Positions 51,052 to 59,132 of a DNA stretch of 64,000 bases are shown here, piece after piece (the stretch's first letter is position 1; every line of letters starts with the position of its first letter). The DNA is taken from positions 1-64,000 of the forward strand of contig NZ_FRAX01000001.1 in assembly GCF_900142465.1 (NCBI RefSeq), in the 5' to 3' direction. Source of the DNA: Fibrobacter sp. UWH6. GTDB lineage: Bacteria; Fibrobacterota; Fibrobacteria; Fibrobacterales; Fibrobacteraceae. The translations under genes and the position numbers were made by a program. The notes beneath the pieces are model-generated. The model ran no database searches, had not been told where the DNA came from, and saw only the letters and a program-made list of their open reading frames with translations.

Positions 51052-51620
51052 CAGTGACAAAAAATAGAATTTCTCCAGGGGGAGCAGGGACCGTCGTAGT
51101 ATCTGTGAGGCCCATAAGCCTTAACTGCATCGTTTTCGTTTACCAGCATCAGGCGGACGCGGGTATTTTCGCTGGGTTTATACTCCAGGGCCACGTCGGG
51201 AAGGATGAAATCCACCTTTCCCTGACGCAAATCTTCCTTGGCGATGGGCATCCCGAAACGCAAATTGCTGTATAGCGGCATCCAAAGGCCAAGGTCGGCG
51301 TAAAGGTGCAGATCCGGGGTGAATTCGTATGCCAGGTGGGCCATGTAGGTCTGCTGGGCGAAACTGCCGAAACTGCCGCCCACGAAGCTGACGGAGTAGC
51401 TGTAGCCCACAGACAGGGCCGGATCCAGCGAGGAATGGCGGAGCAGACGGTCACGGTCGAAACGTTCCCGATTCCAGGGGATGCCGCTTCGTGAGGCCTC
51501 CACGGGCAATTCTTCCACATAGACGGTGTCCACGATGGTATCCCTGGAAACCTCCACCGGCGAACTTGCTGCGGACGATAAGGCGAGCTGGCTCGCGACA
51601 ATGGCGGTTAGGATATCCAC
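51051..51620 (-). CDS. Probable outer-membrane protein of unknown function
   Basis: 189 residues from a GTG start. A short hydrophobic N-terminus (VDILTAIVASQLALSSAASS) could be a signal peptide. The body contains repeated aromatic/Gly strands (ALSVGYSYSVSFVGGSFGSF, AHLAYEFTPDLHLYADLGLW) fitting a small barrel or its partner. The end YDGPCSPWRNSIFCH has two Cys. It heads the operon with the LytR_C lipoprotein, rsfS and argS. Signal peptide and start are uncertain. Confidence 0.6.
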   Translation of the reverse strand: MDILTAIVASQLALSSAASSPVEVSRDTIVDTVYVEELPVEASRSGIPWNRERFDRDRLLRHSSLDPALSVGYSYSVSFVGGSFGSFAQQTYMAHLAYEFTPDLHLYADLGLWMPLYSNLRFGMPIAKEDLRQGKVDFILPDVALEYKPSENTRVRLMLVNENDAVKAYGPHRYYDGPCSPWRNSIFCH

Positions 51621-51670
51621 ATCCAGAATATAGAAAAGCTTGGAGGGGAGGCTTGGCTTTTATATAAGCA

Positions 51671-51696
51671 GAAGAGCACCCGCCAAGGCGAGTGCT
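51671..51696 (-). terminator. Hairpin after panD
   Basis: On the minus strand GAGCACTCGCC-TTG-GCGGGTGCTC is followed by TTCTGCTT. The stem has a mismatch and the T-tract is weak, so termination may be partial. Confidence 0.55.
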
Positions 51697-51723
51697 CACA
51701 GTCATATGGTAAAAAGAAAGAAA

Positions 51724-52077
51724 TTACTTCTGGACGATTTCGTTCTTTTCGTTCACGTGAACCACGGTGGGAGTCCAGCTCTTTGCTTCTTCAGGGCTCA
51801 TGGTGGCGTAGGCGACGATAATCACCAGGTCGCCTGGCTGAACCAGTCGGGCGGCGGCGCCGTTCAGGCAAATCACGCCAGACTGGGCGGGGCCTTCAAT
51901 GACATAAGTATCCAGACGGGAACCGTTGTTCACGTCAAGAACGCCGACTTTTTCGAAAGGGAGGATTCCTGCAGCATCCATCAAGTCGCGGGCAATAGTG
52001 ATGGAACCTTCGTAATTGAGGTTGGCATCGGTAACTGTTGCGCGATGAATTTTGCTTTTGAGTAATTCTAGCTGCAT
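51724..52077 (-). CDS. panD: Aspartate 1-decarboxylase (pyruvoyl enzyme)
   Basis: 117 residues. The self-cleavage site is intact: [20 protein letters not shown] with Gly-Ser at about 24-25, giving a pyruvoyl-Ser cofactor. Also [14 protein letters not shown] with the catalytic Lys/Arg and [20 protein letters not shown]-like [20 protein letters not shown]. It makes beta-alanine for pantothenate and coenzyme A. It lies 9 bases after the next upstream gene. Confidence 0.95.
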   Translation of the reverse strand: MQLELLKSKIHRATVTDANLNYEGSITIARDLMDAAGILPFEKVGVLDVNNGSRLDTYVIEGPAQSGVICLNGAAARLVQPGDLVIIVAYATMSPEEAKSWTPTVVHVNEKNEIVQK

Positions 52078-52086
52078 TTTAAGCGC

Positions 52087-52776
52087 TTAGAACTTTACGC
52101 CGAAGAAACCTACAACACCCTGATCCGGAGTGGGGAGGATTCCATAGCTGAAACGGTTTGCGTCGGGATTGTTTTCCCATTGAGTGCTGAAGAATGCGTC
52201 TGCGAAAGACCAGATGTGTGCGCCGGCGACAGCCAGCAAGCCATACCACCAGTCAGAAGCGCCATCAGCTGCAAGATAAACGGTAACACCAATGCCAACT
52301 ACTTCGAGAGCGTCCATCCAGATTGCCTTCATGGACTGATCGGTCTTCCACTGGTACAGGGACGGGAGCAGGAGGGAGAGGTAAGCATACTGCTGATCGC
52401 CAGAGTGATTGCGGTAGGAACGGTCGATATCTGCATCTTCCATGCCACCAGTACGCTGGTTCAGCCATTCTTCTTCGGAAACGCCCAGCTTTTCCCACGG
52501 CTTCTGGAGGTATTCAGAGGGGCGAACGCCAGTTTCAACCAGGTGGGTCAGCTTATCGCGAGACAGGCCTTCTTTCTTAGCCTGCTGGAATTCCCACTGG
52601 GTGAGACCAATTTCTTCGTAATTAAAACCAGCCCATTCATCGCTGGATGCGGTTGCTTCACCGACTTCTTCGGTGTCATCGGAGCCATAAGAGTAGGATT
52701 CTTCGTCGTCGGACTGTGCAAAAACAAGTCCTCCGCAGAGAAGCAGCATACTTGCAATTTTACACAATTTTGACAT
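52087..52776 (-). CDS. Secreted DUF5683-like membrane-associated protein
   Basis: 229 residues from ATG 52776, giving a clean signal peptide (SMLLLCGGLVFAQ). An acidic linker (SDDEESYSYGSDDTEE) is followed by a helical segment and LSLLLPSLYQWKTDQSMKAI, then VVGIGVTVYLAADGASDWW and LLAVAGAHIWSFADAFFSTQ. The Leu/Pro/Tyr motif and membrane pattern resemble the DUF5683 proteins at 27381 and 28928, but more weakly. It may be a third member of the same envelope family. Not recognised otherwise. Confidence 0.65.
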   Translation of the reverse strand: MSKLCKIASMLLLCGGLVFAQSDDEESYSYGSDDTEEVGEATASSDEWAGFNYEEIGLTQWEFQQAKKEGLSRDKLTHLVETGVRPSEYLQKPWEKLGVSEEEWLNQRTGGMEDADIDRSYRNHSGDQQYAYLSLLLPSLYQWKTDQSMKAIWMDALEVVGIGVTVYLAADGASDWWYGLLAVAGAHIWSFADAFFSTQWENNPDANRFSYGILPTPDQGVVGFFGVKF

Positions 52777-52813
52777 TTTCCAATCCTTTCTTAGCCCATT
52801 CACTCGAATTTAA

Positions 52814-52897
52814 TGCCGGGGGAGGGAATCGAACCCTCACACTCTCGCGAGTACCGGATTTTGAGTCCGGCGCGTCTACCAATTTCACCACCCCGGC
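52814..52897 (-). tRNA. tRNA-Leu (anticodon CAA)
   Basis: 84 nt with a 7-bp acceptor stem (GCCGGGG / CCCCGGC), a D-arm (TGGTGAAATTGGTAGACGC), an anticodon arm CCGGA-CTCAAAA-TCCGG giving CAA, a long variable arm as expected for Leu, and the T-arm GAGGGTTCGATTCCCTC. Discriminator A; CCA is not encoded. It decodes UUG. Confidence 0.95.
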
Positions 52898-52974
52898 TAG
52901 GGGTACAACAAATATAGAACACTTTTCTTTTTTTGGGAGGCAGAAAAGCTAAAAAACCGCGATTTTATGTAAAA

Positions 52975-54096
52975 TTATTTTCTCAAAAGGGGCTGGTACT
53001 CGATTTTCTGCTTTACCAGTTTGTCTGCGGCGAAGTCAATGGCCGCTTCCTTTGTCGCAAAGTGACCTGTATGCACCAGGTACAGGATCTTTTCGCCGCG
53101 GGGCTGCTCCACGATAGTGCAGGCAATTTTCTGCTTTTTCAGGTTGTTCACCATCAAGTCCGCATAGGCCTTTACGCTGTAGGCGCCCAACTGGAGGATC
53201 CAGTATTCTTCGGAAGGCTTGTCGGCTGCCGGGGCTGCAGCGGGTGCTGGAGTTGTTGCGGGGGCTACAGCCGGAGCGCTTGCTTGAACTGCAGGTGCCG
53301 GCTGGGCGGCAACAGGTGCTGCGGGCTTGGTTGCTTCCACTGCGGGTTTAGGAGCTTCTGCAGGCTTCGGACTTTCTGCCGCGGGTTTTACTTCTGCAGT
53401 CTGAGTTGCCGGAGCGGGTTGCGCCGCAGGCTGGGTGGTCGGCTGTGCAGGAGCCGCAGCTTGTACAGGGGCGGTGGCTTGCGTCGGGGCAGGTGCTGCA
53501 GCCTGTGCTGGAACGGCAGGTGCTGTTGTGGCGGGTTGTGCCTGTGCGGGAGCTTCGGCGGCTTCAGTCTTTGCCTTCTGCATGGCGGCCAGGGAATCTG
53601 GATTCTTCAGCAGTTCGCAACGTTCCTTCAAGTCTTCGTTGCTGCTCTTTGCCTTTACTGCGGTACAAACCTTCTGGAGTACCACGTTGTGGTGGGGCTT
53701 GGATGTCTCGATGGCGTGGATCAGGTCCTGGGCGGCCAACTCGTACTTGCCCAGGTAAAGGCGGAACTGGGCGCTGGTCATCATCAGGTCCGCGTACAGG
53801 GATTCCTGGGGGCTAACCTTCTGGACCAGACTATCAAGGCGCTTGCCTGCCTTCTTGAAAGAGGCTGCGTCGCCGGTTTGAGAAAGGGCGAGGATGTTCC
53901 ACAAAAGGCATTCTGCCTGCTTTTCCTTGGGCTGCATGGGGCATGCCTTTTCGTAGGCGCTTGCCGCTTCTTTCCAGTTGCCGGAAACATAGGACTTCTG
54001 TGCGTTTGCCAGGGCTGTTGCTGCGTCCTGTGCGCTAACGCTAATTGCGGATAAAAGAATTGCTGCTAGGGTTAAATGCTTGCTAATGTAATTCAT
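52975..54096 (-). CDS. SPOR-domain periplasmic protein with tetratricopeptide-like N-terminus
   Basis: 373 residues. Signal peptide (to about 22, AISVSAQ), then helical repeats (about 25-160, ALANAQKSYVSGNWKEAASA and LYLGKYELAAQDLIHAIETS) like TPRs. A long Ala/Pro/Gln-rich linker (about 170-290) leads to a C-terminal SPOR domain (about 298-373): EEYWILQLGAYSVKAYADLM, VEQPRGEKILYLVHTGHFAT. SPOR domains bind septal peptidoglycan lacking stem peptides, so the protein likely acts at division sites. Lies 29 bases after miaB on the same strand. Confidence 0.88.
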   Translation of the reverse strand: MNYISKHLTLAAILLSAISVSAQDAATALANAQKSYVSGNWKEAASAYEKACPMQPKEKQAECLLWNILALSQTGDAASFKKAGKRLDSLVQKVSPQESLYADLMMTSAQFRLYLGKYELAAQDLIHAIETSKPHHNVVLQKVCTAVKAKSSNEDLKERCELLKNPDSLAAMQKAKTEAAEAPAQAQPATTAPAVPAQAAAPAPTQATAPVQAAAPAQPTTQPAAQPAPATQTAEVKPAAESPKPAEAPKPAVEATKPAAPVAAQPAPAVQASAPAVAPATTPAPAAAPAADKPSEEYWILQLGAYSVKAYADLMVNNLKKQKIACTIVEQPRGEKILYLVHTGHFATKEAAIDFAADKLVKQKIEYQPLLRK

Positions 54097-54125
54097 CCTG
54101 ATGCCTTTTTTAGTCCAATAAAATC

Positions 54126-55448
54126 TTAATCGTCCAACAAAGTGCCGCGAAGGGTCCAGCCCTTCATGTCGTCAATTTTCACCTTCACGTAGTCGCCGGG
54201 CTTCACGATGCGGGTGGGCTTGAAGATGACCTTCTTGAAGTTGTCGGTCTTGCCCATAAGTTCATTTTCGTCGCGGCTGGAACTGCCTTCCACAAGGAGG
54301 GTTTCGGTGCGGCCGATCATGAGCTGGTTACGCTTGGCGGTAATCTCATTCTGCAAGGCTACCAGGCGGGTGTGACGTGCCAATTTTTCTTCGGCGGTCA
54401 GAGTTTCCGTTTCCTTGTAGGATTCAGTTCCCTTGCGGGGGCTGTAGATAAACATGTAGGCGCTGTCGAACTGGCAGGCTTCAAATGCCTTCATGGTGTC
54501 TTCGAAGTCTTCGTCGGTTTCGCCAACGAAACCGCAAATCACGTCGGTGGAAATACCGTACAGCGGGTCCTTGCTGCGGAGTTGCTCGATAACGCTCATG
54601 TACTGTTCCATGTTGTGCTGGCGACGCATCTTCTTCAGCATGGCGTCGCTGCCGCTCTGGATAGGAATGTGGGCGTAATGGCAAACCTTGGGGTTGTTCA
54701 GCAGAACATCGATGAGTTCGTTGGTGTAGTGGCGAGGATGGGGGCTGGTAAAGCGGATTCGTTCAATGCCGCCAATCTCGGACACGCGGGTAAGCAGGTC
54801 TGCGAAATTGTGGTCGCCGTTTTTGTAGGCGTTCACCGTCTGGCCCAGCAGCATCACTTCGGTAATGCCCTTGTCCGCTGCCTTCTGGACTTCCGTCAGA
54901 ACGTCGTTCATGTCGCGGTACTTTTCGGGGCCGCGGAGGTAGGGAACGATGCAGTAACTGCAGCGCTTGTTGCATCCACGCTGGATGGTAACGAAGGTGC
55001 TAAAATCGTGCTTCACCTTGGCGTAATCGCCGACGTAGTTCTGGGTGATGTCTTCATCCAGGAACATGCGGTGGTGAGTCTTGTGCAGCGGGCTATCGGG
55101 GCCTGCCAGCAGCAACTCGGGAATATTCTTGTACTGGTCCGGACCTACGACGTAGTTCACCACCTTCAGTCGCTTGAGAATTTCCGGACCGCGGTTCTTG
55201 GCCATGCAACCGCAAACCACCACCTTCAAGTCCGGGTTAGCTTTCTTCAGCTTGCGGTACTTGCTGATGTTGGCGAATGCGGTGTCTTCTGCCTTTTCGC
55301 GTACGGAGCAGGTGTTGACGATGATGAAATCGGCTTCGGTAATGTCGCCGGTTTCCATACAGCCTTCCATGTCCAGTTTCTGGGCAATGAGGGCCGAGTC
55401 ATATTCGTTCATCTGGCAGCCGTAAGTGGCCAAGTAATATTTCTTCAT
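54126..55448 (-). CDS. miaB: tRNA-2-methylthio-N6-isopentenyladenosine synthase MiaB
   Basis: 440 residues. MTTase N-terminal cysteines: YGCQMNEYDSALIAQ, IVNTCSVREKAEDTAF, VVCGCMAKNRG. Radical-SAM cluster: IQRGCNKRCSYCIVPYLRGP. A C-terminal TRAM domain (about 380-440, RTETLLVEGSS and KPGDYVKVKIDDMKG). It adds a methylthio group to A37 of tRNAs reading U-starting codons. Length and motif order are normal. Confidence 0.96.
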   Translation of the reverse strand: MKKYYLATYGCQMNEYDSALIAQKLDMEGCMETGDITEADFIIVNTCSVREKAEDTAFANISKYRKLKKANPDLKVVVCGCMAKNRGPEILKRLKVVNYVVGPDQYKNIPELLLAGPDSPLHKTHHRMFLDEDITQNYVGDYAKVKHDFSTFVTIQRGCNKRCSYCIVPYLRGPEKYRDMNDVLTEVQKAADKGITEVMLLGQTVNAYKNGDHNFADLLTRVSEIGGIERIRFTSPHPRHYTNELIDVLLNNPKVCHYAHIPIQSGSDAMLKKMRRQHNMEQYMSVIEQLRSKDPLYGISTDVICGFVGETDEDFEDTMKAFEACQFDSAYMFIYSPRKGTESYKETETLTAEEKLARHTRLVALQNEITAKRNQLMIGRTETLLVEGSSSRDENELMGKTDNFKKVIFKPTRIVKPGDYVKVKIDDMKGWTLRGTLLDD

Positions 55449-55569
55449 GAGGATTGCAGTCTGCTTATGGTTTTAACGGCGGGTAAGATAGAAAAATTCA
55501 GTGTGTGGGCTGCTGCGCGGGGTGCTTGCGAGGGACTTTTCTGCGGAGGATGAGGTGTTTTCCCGAAAA

Positions 55570-55791
55570 ATGGGCTCCATTGGGAGGGAAAGTGGTGATT
55601 TGGAGTCCATGATTTTGAATAAATTAGTTGAAAATGGGGCGGTTGAGTAAACTGTAGGCCGGACATTGGACTCCGATATGACCAATATTGTTTATTTGGA
55701 GTCTATATAAATACCCATAACACAAAATCTACTATAGACAAAGTAATTTTATGGGCTCCATTTGCCTACTAACTGACTATTTGGAGTCCAA
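55570..55791. repeat. Array B: three phased inverted-repeat elements
   Basis: Three ~41-bp elements: ATGGGCTCCA (55570-55579) with TGGAGTCCAT (55601-55610); TTGGACTCCG (55666-55675) with TGGAGTCTAT (55697-55706); ATGGGCTCCA (55751-55760) with TGGAGTCCAA (55782-55791). The gap between arms is exactly 21 bases in all three, and start-to-start 31. Elements repeat at 96 and 85 bp. Arms tolerate 1-2 changes; loops are unrelated. Located in the 463-bp region between miaB and the divergent gene at 55912. Confidence 0.8.
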
Positions 55792-55911
55792 AAATCATCG
55801 AAAACTCATTTTGCAACCGTGAAAAAGCTGTTTTTACAAGGCGATTTTTGTAAATTCGTTCTGTGCGTGAGTGCGCACTATTTTGTATATGGCCCATAAC
55901 CAAAGGTATTT

Positions 55912-56742
55912 ATGAAGACTTTGGAACTTTTACCGCCAGATACAATTCTGGCGTCAGTCCAGAAACGTGCAGAAGAACTGCTCTTTATTATAGAAGAAAA
56001 GATGCGCTCTTTAAGTAAGGCGCCAGCGGGGCGAATCAAACTGATTCGTCGTGGCGGGAACATTCACTGCTATCATGTGACAAGTTCAGCAAAACCTGCC
56101 GGTAAGTACATTCCCGTTTCGGAGCAAAAATTCATCAAGGCGCTTATTCAGAAGGAATACGATCAGACGGTTTTAGCGGAACTGCAATATCAGCTAAAAC
56201 TGATAGATAATTTCATAAAGAAGTATAATCCTTCTATGGTGCGGGAATTATTCGGATCCCGCGGAGAATTGCGTCGCAGTTATATCTCTCCGGTAACGCT
56301 ATCCGATGAGGATTATGCGGCCCGCTGGCTTGCCCAATCATACAAGTGCAAATCATTTCGTGAAGGGGAGCCTGAATTTCTCACCAGTCGCGGGGAACGA
56401 GTCCGCTCCAAGTCTGAGATGATTATTGCAGACATCCTGGCGAAAAACAACATTCCTTACAAGTACGAGCTCCCTCAGCAAATGAAGGCCGCGGGCGGCA
56501 AGCTGATTCCGGTCTATCCCGATTTCACCTGCGTGAATCTCCGGACTCGTCAGGAGTTTTTGTGGGAGCATTTAGGACGTATGGATGATTCGGACTACTC
56601 GATGAAAACGGTGATGAAATTGCGCACCTACAGCAAGAACGATTTTATCCCTGGCAAGAATCTGATTCTGACCATGGAATGCGATGGCATCCCGCTGGAT
56701 CGTAAGGAAGTGGAAGCCCTTGTAAAAACCTTTTTGCGGTAG
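55912..56742 (+). CDS. PD-(D/E)XK-like putative nuclease
   Basis: 276 residues. The N-terminal half is helical and charged (LLFIIEEKMRSLSKAPAGR, EYDQTVLAELQYQLKLIDNF). The C-terminal half has VRSKSEMIIADILAKNNIPY (Glu), PVYPDFTCVNLRTRQEF (PD) and LWEHLGRMDDSDYSMK, which together read E...PD...(D/E)x(K/H), the restriction-endonuclease-like fold. Relatives are single-domain proteins of unknown role, sometimes fused to helicases. No toxin, methyltransferase or phage gene is next to it. Array B lies immediately upstream. Function not established. Confidence 0.65.
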   Translation: MKTLELLPPDTILASVQKRAEELLFIIEEKMRSLSKAPAGRIKLIRRGGNIHCYHVTSSAKPAGKYIPVSEQKFIKALIQKEYDQTVLAELQYQLKLIDNFIKKYNPSMVRELFGSRGELRRSYISPVTLSDEDYAARWLAQSYKCKSFREGEPEFLTSRGERVRSKSEMIIADILAKNNIPYKYELPQQMKAAGGKLIPVYPDFTCVNLRTRQEFLWEHLGRMDDSDYSMKTVMKLRTYSKNDFIPGKNLILTMECDGIPLDRKEVEALVKTFLR

Positions 56743-56776
56743 ACCGCGGCTCTCGTCGTCCGAGCTTTCTTATATT

Positions 56777-57406
56777 ATGGACATGGCCCGTTTCTTCTAC
56801 AAATGCTTAGGCCGTTTTGCCCTTATGACTGCAGCCGCCCTGTGGGCAGGTTGCGACAATGCTGAGAAGAGAGAATCTGTAAAGGAGGAGCCTGCAAGGG
56901 ACATTTCTTCTAGCTCCTTGCTGAAAAAAGAAATCAAGGATTCCAAGTATCTTCCAAAACAAGAAAGTATTGTTGTCCAGGGAACTACTGTTCTCTACGG
57001 AACGATGCCTGTTGTTGGGGATTGTCTTTATGGTTGTCATACACCGATTGGCGAATCAAAAGCGAAAGGGCTAGTGAAGAAATTGACTGAACGGGATCTT
57101 AAATTTGAGGGATCTCTTTCTGGTGAGCAACTATCTAAAATTGTATGTCCACGAACACAAGGTCTTCGCCATATCTACAATAAGTTCTTAAAAAAGAAGC
57201 CTGGATTTGAAGGCCGCTTGGTGTTGCAGCTGACCATTGCTCCTGACGGCTCGATAACCAATGCTGTCGTAAAATCATCAACCACTGGTTATGACGATTT
57301 TGACGCAGAAATAAAGATGGCTGTAAGTCGTTGGAAATTTGAAAAATCCGACGGAATCACCTCTGTGACCGTTCCGTTTGAATTTTCGGAATCGTCGGAT
57401 AAATAG
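56777..57406 (+). CDS. Lipoprotein with AgmX/PglI-like C-terminal (TonB-like) domain
   Basis: 209 residues. Lipobox region ALWAGCDNAEK (Cys about 25). A Ser/Lys-rich stretch is followed by a C-terminal domain (about 125-205): KPGFEGRLVLQLTIAPDGSI, TNAVVKSSTTGYDDFDAEI and VSRWKFEKSDGITSVTVPFE, the beta-alpha-beta layout of the AgmX/PglI and TonB C-terminal family common in Fibrobacter. It may contact peptidoglycan or an outer-membrane partner. Two in-frame ATGs (56777, 56783) are possible. Confidence 0.75.
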   Translation: MDMARFFYKCLGRFALMTAAALWAGCDNAEKRESVKEEPARDISSSSLLKKEIKDSKYLPKQESIVVQGTTVLYGTMPVVGDCLYGCHTPIGESKAKGLVKKLTERDLKFEGSLSGEQLSKIVCPRTQGLRHIYNKFLKKKPGFEGRLVLQLTIAPDGSITNAVVKSSTTGYDDFDAEIKMAVSRWKFEKSDGITSVTVPFEFSESSDK

Positions 57407-57420
57407 GGCTGAGCGTCCTA

Positions 57421-58266
57421 TTATACCAGCTTCAGCAAGTCCTTGATGTGCCTAATGGTATAGCGGGGCTCTAAGGGCAATAAATTTTCGGGGCGACCGA
57501 AACCTTCCAGGCAGATGATGCTGTCAATGCCTGCGTTCTTGGCGGCCGTCACATCCGGGGTGTCGTCGCCGATCATGACCGCCTTTTCCGGGGCGACGCC
57601 CAACTTCTCCAAAATCGCGTAAATGCCGCCGGGGCCGGGCTTGCGTTCCGGTGTGGTGTCTCCGCAGAGGTAAGTGACAATTTTGTCCGCGGCGTCCCCC
57701 TGCACGGAATCCCCGTTCCCAATCAATCCAAACTTTTCCAGGATTTTCTTTGCAGGTGCCACAGGCTTGTTGGTTAGCATGGCGGCGATTTTCTTACCTT
57801 CGCCGCGACTTTCGCTGCTACAAATCCAGTCTATAAATTCAAGCACACCTTCGTAGGGTTCCGTGTCGATGGTGCAGTGATCCCAGTAATAATCGGAGTA
57901 AACTTTCAGCACTTCATCGATTTTAGCTTCGTCAAAACCTGCGCCTTCTAAAATCGCATTTACCGCTTCCTTGTCGCGAACGTCCAAATGTTCGGCGCTG
58001 CTCTTACCTGCAATGGGTTCGCCGGCGGTTTTGCCCGCACCGAACATAATGCCCGACGCTACAGACCTGCGAATCAAATTCCTGGATCCGTTGCCGATGC
58101 AACTGCGAACATTTTCCATTGAAATTTCCTGAATGCCGAACTGCTTCAAAGCGTAATTCACCGCGGGAGCCAAGTCCCCCAATGAATTGAACATGGTGCC
58201 GTCCAAGTCGAAAATGAACAGTTCCTTGCGGGCCAATAATTCTTTCAGTTCTTCGCTGTTAGTCAT
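57421..58266 (-). CDS. HAD-superfamily phosphatase (phosphoglycolate-phosphatase-like)
   Basis: 281 residues. Motif I FIFDLDGTMFNSLGDLAPAV (nucleophile Asp and acid/base Asp), motif II IAAMLTNKPVAPA, motif III Lys region ERKPGPGGIYAILEKLG, motif IV AVMIGDDTPDVTAAKNAGID. A helical cap lies between I and II (about 25-150). Family members dephosphorylate phosphoglycolate, sugar phosphates or other small molecules; the substrate is unknown. Starts 4 bases inside the Vat-like acetyltransferase gene (ATGA). Confidence 0.9.
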   Translation of the reverse strand: MTNSEELKELLARKELFIFDLDGTMFNSLGDLAPAVNYALKQFGIQEISMENVRSCIGNGSRNLIRRSVASGIMFGAGKTAGEPIAGKSSAEHLDVRDKEAVNAILEGAGFDEAKIDEVLKVYSDYYWDHCTIDTEPYEGVLEFIDWICSSESRGEGKKIAAMLTNKPVAPAKKILEKFGLIGNGDSVQGDAADKIVTYLCGDTTPERKPGPGGIYAILEKLGVAPEKAVMIGDDTPDVTAAKNAGIDSIICLEGFGRPENLLPLEPRYTIRHIKDLLKLV

Positions 58267-58892
58267 TTCAAAAGCTCTTTGATTTTTTCTTTGACGATTC
58301 CGAGATTGTTGTTGGTAAGAATGGGTATCAAACTATTGATTTCTTCAATGGATTTGTCCCACCATTTCCATTCTAGCATCAGGTTGATGAGTTCGTCGTC
58401 AAAACGTTTGCGGATGGTTTTTGCTGGGTTCCCTGCGACAATGGTGTAGGGGTCTACGATTCCTGAAACAACACTGCAAGCTCCGATGATTGCGCCATCC
58501 CCAATTTGTGTTCCCGGGAGGATTGTCGCATTCTGACCAATCCAAACGTCGTTGCCGATGACTGTATTCCCCTTGAAGGGCATGTCCTCTGGCTTTGGCG
58601 GAGCCATGTCCCACCCTTCAAGAGTGTAGAAGGGGAATGTGGACACGGAGTTCATTTGATGATTGGCGTCGTTCATGACAAACTCAACACCCGCTGCAAT
58701 CTGGCAGAATTTTCCGATAATCAGCTTATCTTTGCTCCAGGGGTAAAAATGGGTGACATGACTTTCGAATTCAGAATCAGCTATATAAGTAAAATCCCCA
58801 ACGATGATGTTTGGATTTTTGATGGAGGGTTTTACGTAGATTTCTTTATCGTATCCGGCGATGGGATGAATATTGTTTGGATTCGGATTCAT
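58263..58892 (-). CDS. Hexapeptide-repeat acetyltransferase, Vat/XAT (streptogramin A) family
   Basis: About 209 residues. The start MNPNPNNIHPIAGYDKEI matches the family N-terminus (MGPNPxxxYPI in Vat proteins), so ATG 58892 is preferred over 58961. The core reads NIIVGDFTYIADSEFESHVT, DKLIIGKFCQIAAGVEFVMN with the catalytic His in DANHQMNSVSTFPF, then NTVIGNDVWIGQNATILPGT (left-handed beta-helix repeats). Vat enzymes acetylate streptogramin A antibiotics; family members also have other acceptors, so resistance is not proven. Upstream lie a TATAAT -10 and a methyltransferase remnant. It overlaps the HAD gene by 4 bases. Confidence 0.88.
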   Translation of the reverse strand: MNPNPNNIHPIAGYDKEIYVKPSIKNPNIIVGDFTYIADSEFESHVTHFYPWSKDKLIIGKFCQIAAGVEFVMNDANHQMNSVSTFPFYTLEGWDMAPPKPEDMPFKGNTVIGNDVWIGQNATILPGTQIGDGAIIGACSVVSGIVDPYTIVAGNPAKTIRKRFDDELINLMLEWKWWDKSIEEINSLIPILTNNNLGIVKEKIKELLK

Positions 58893-58947
58893 ATCAGCTA
58901 TCAAAAATAAAAAACTATTTTTGCATCCATCAAAAGCTGCTTGGTTT

Positions 58948-59112
58948 ATGTCTAAATTCATAGATTATATAGCCTTCCAGTTCGGAAATCCCCGAGATTT
59001 TGTGGGAAAGGTTTGCTGCCGTTTCATCCGTCAACAGGTGGATTTTGAGAATCACCAGGTCAAGGATATTGTAAAAGACAAAAGCTTTGTGGTTATTTAC
59101 ACCAAGACGTAA
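58948..59112 (+). pseudogene. Remnant of a class I SAM methyltransferase
   Basis: A 54-residue frame reading MSKFIDYIAFQFGNPRDFVG, then VDFENHQVKDIVKDKSFVVI. The first part is the N-terminus of small SAM methyltransferases (F-G-N-P-x-G-x-x-G) and the second their C-terminal strand; the catalytic middle is missing. It looks like an internal deletion. It overlaps the acetyltransferase promoter on the other strand. Confidence 0.55.
58964..58969 (-). promoter_or_regulatory. -10 element upstream of the acetyltransferase gene
   Basis: Minus-strand TATAAT. The in-frame start at 58961 would leave no leader, whereas ATG 58892 gives about 65 bases. This supports the later start. No -35 of note (GGGGAT region). 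Confidence 0.5.
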
Positions 59113-59132
59113 AAAGTTTGTATATTCATGCC

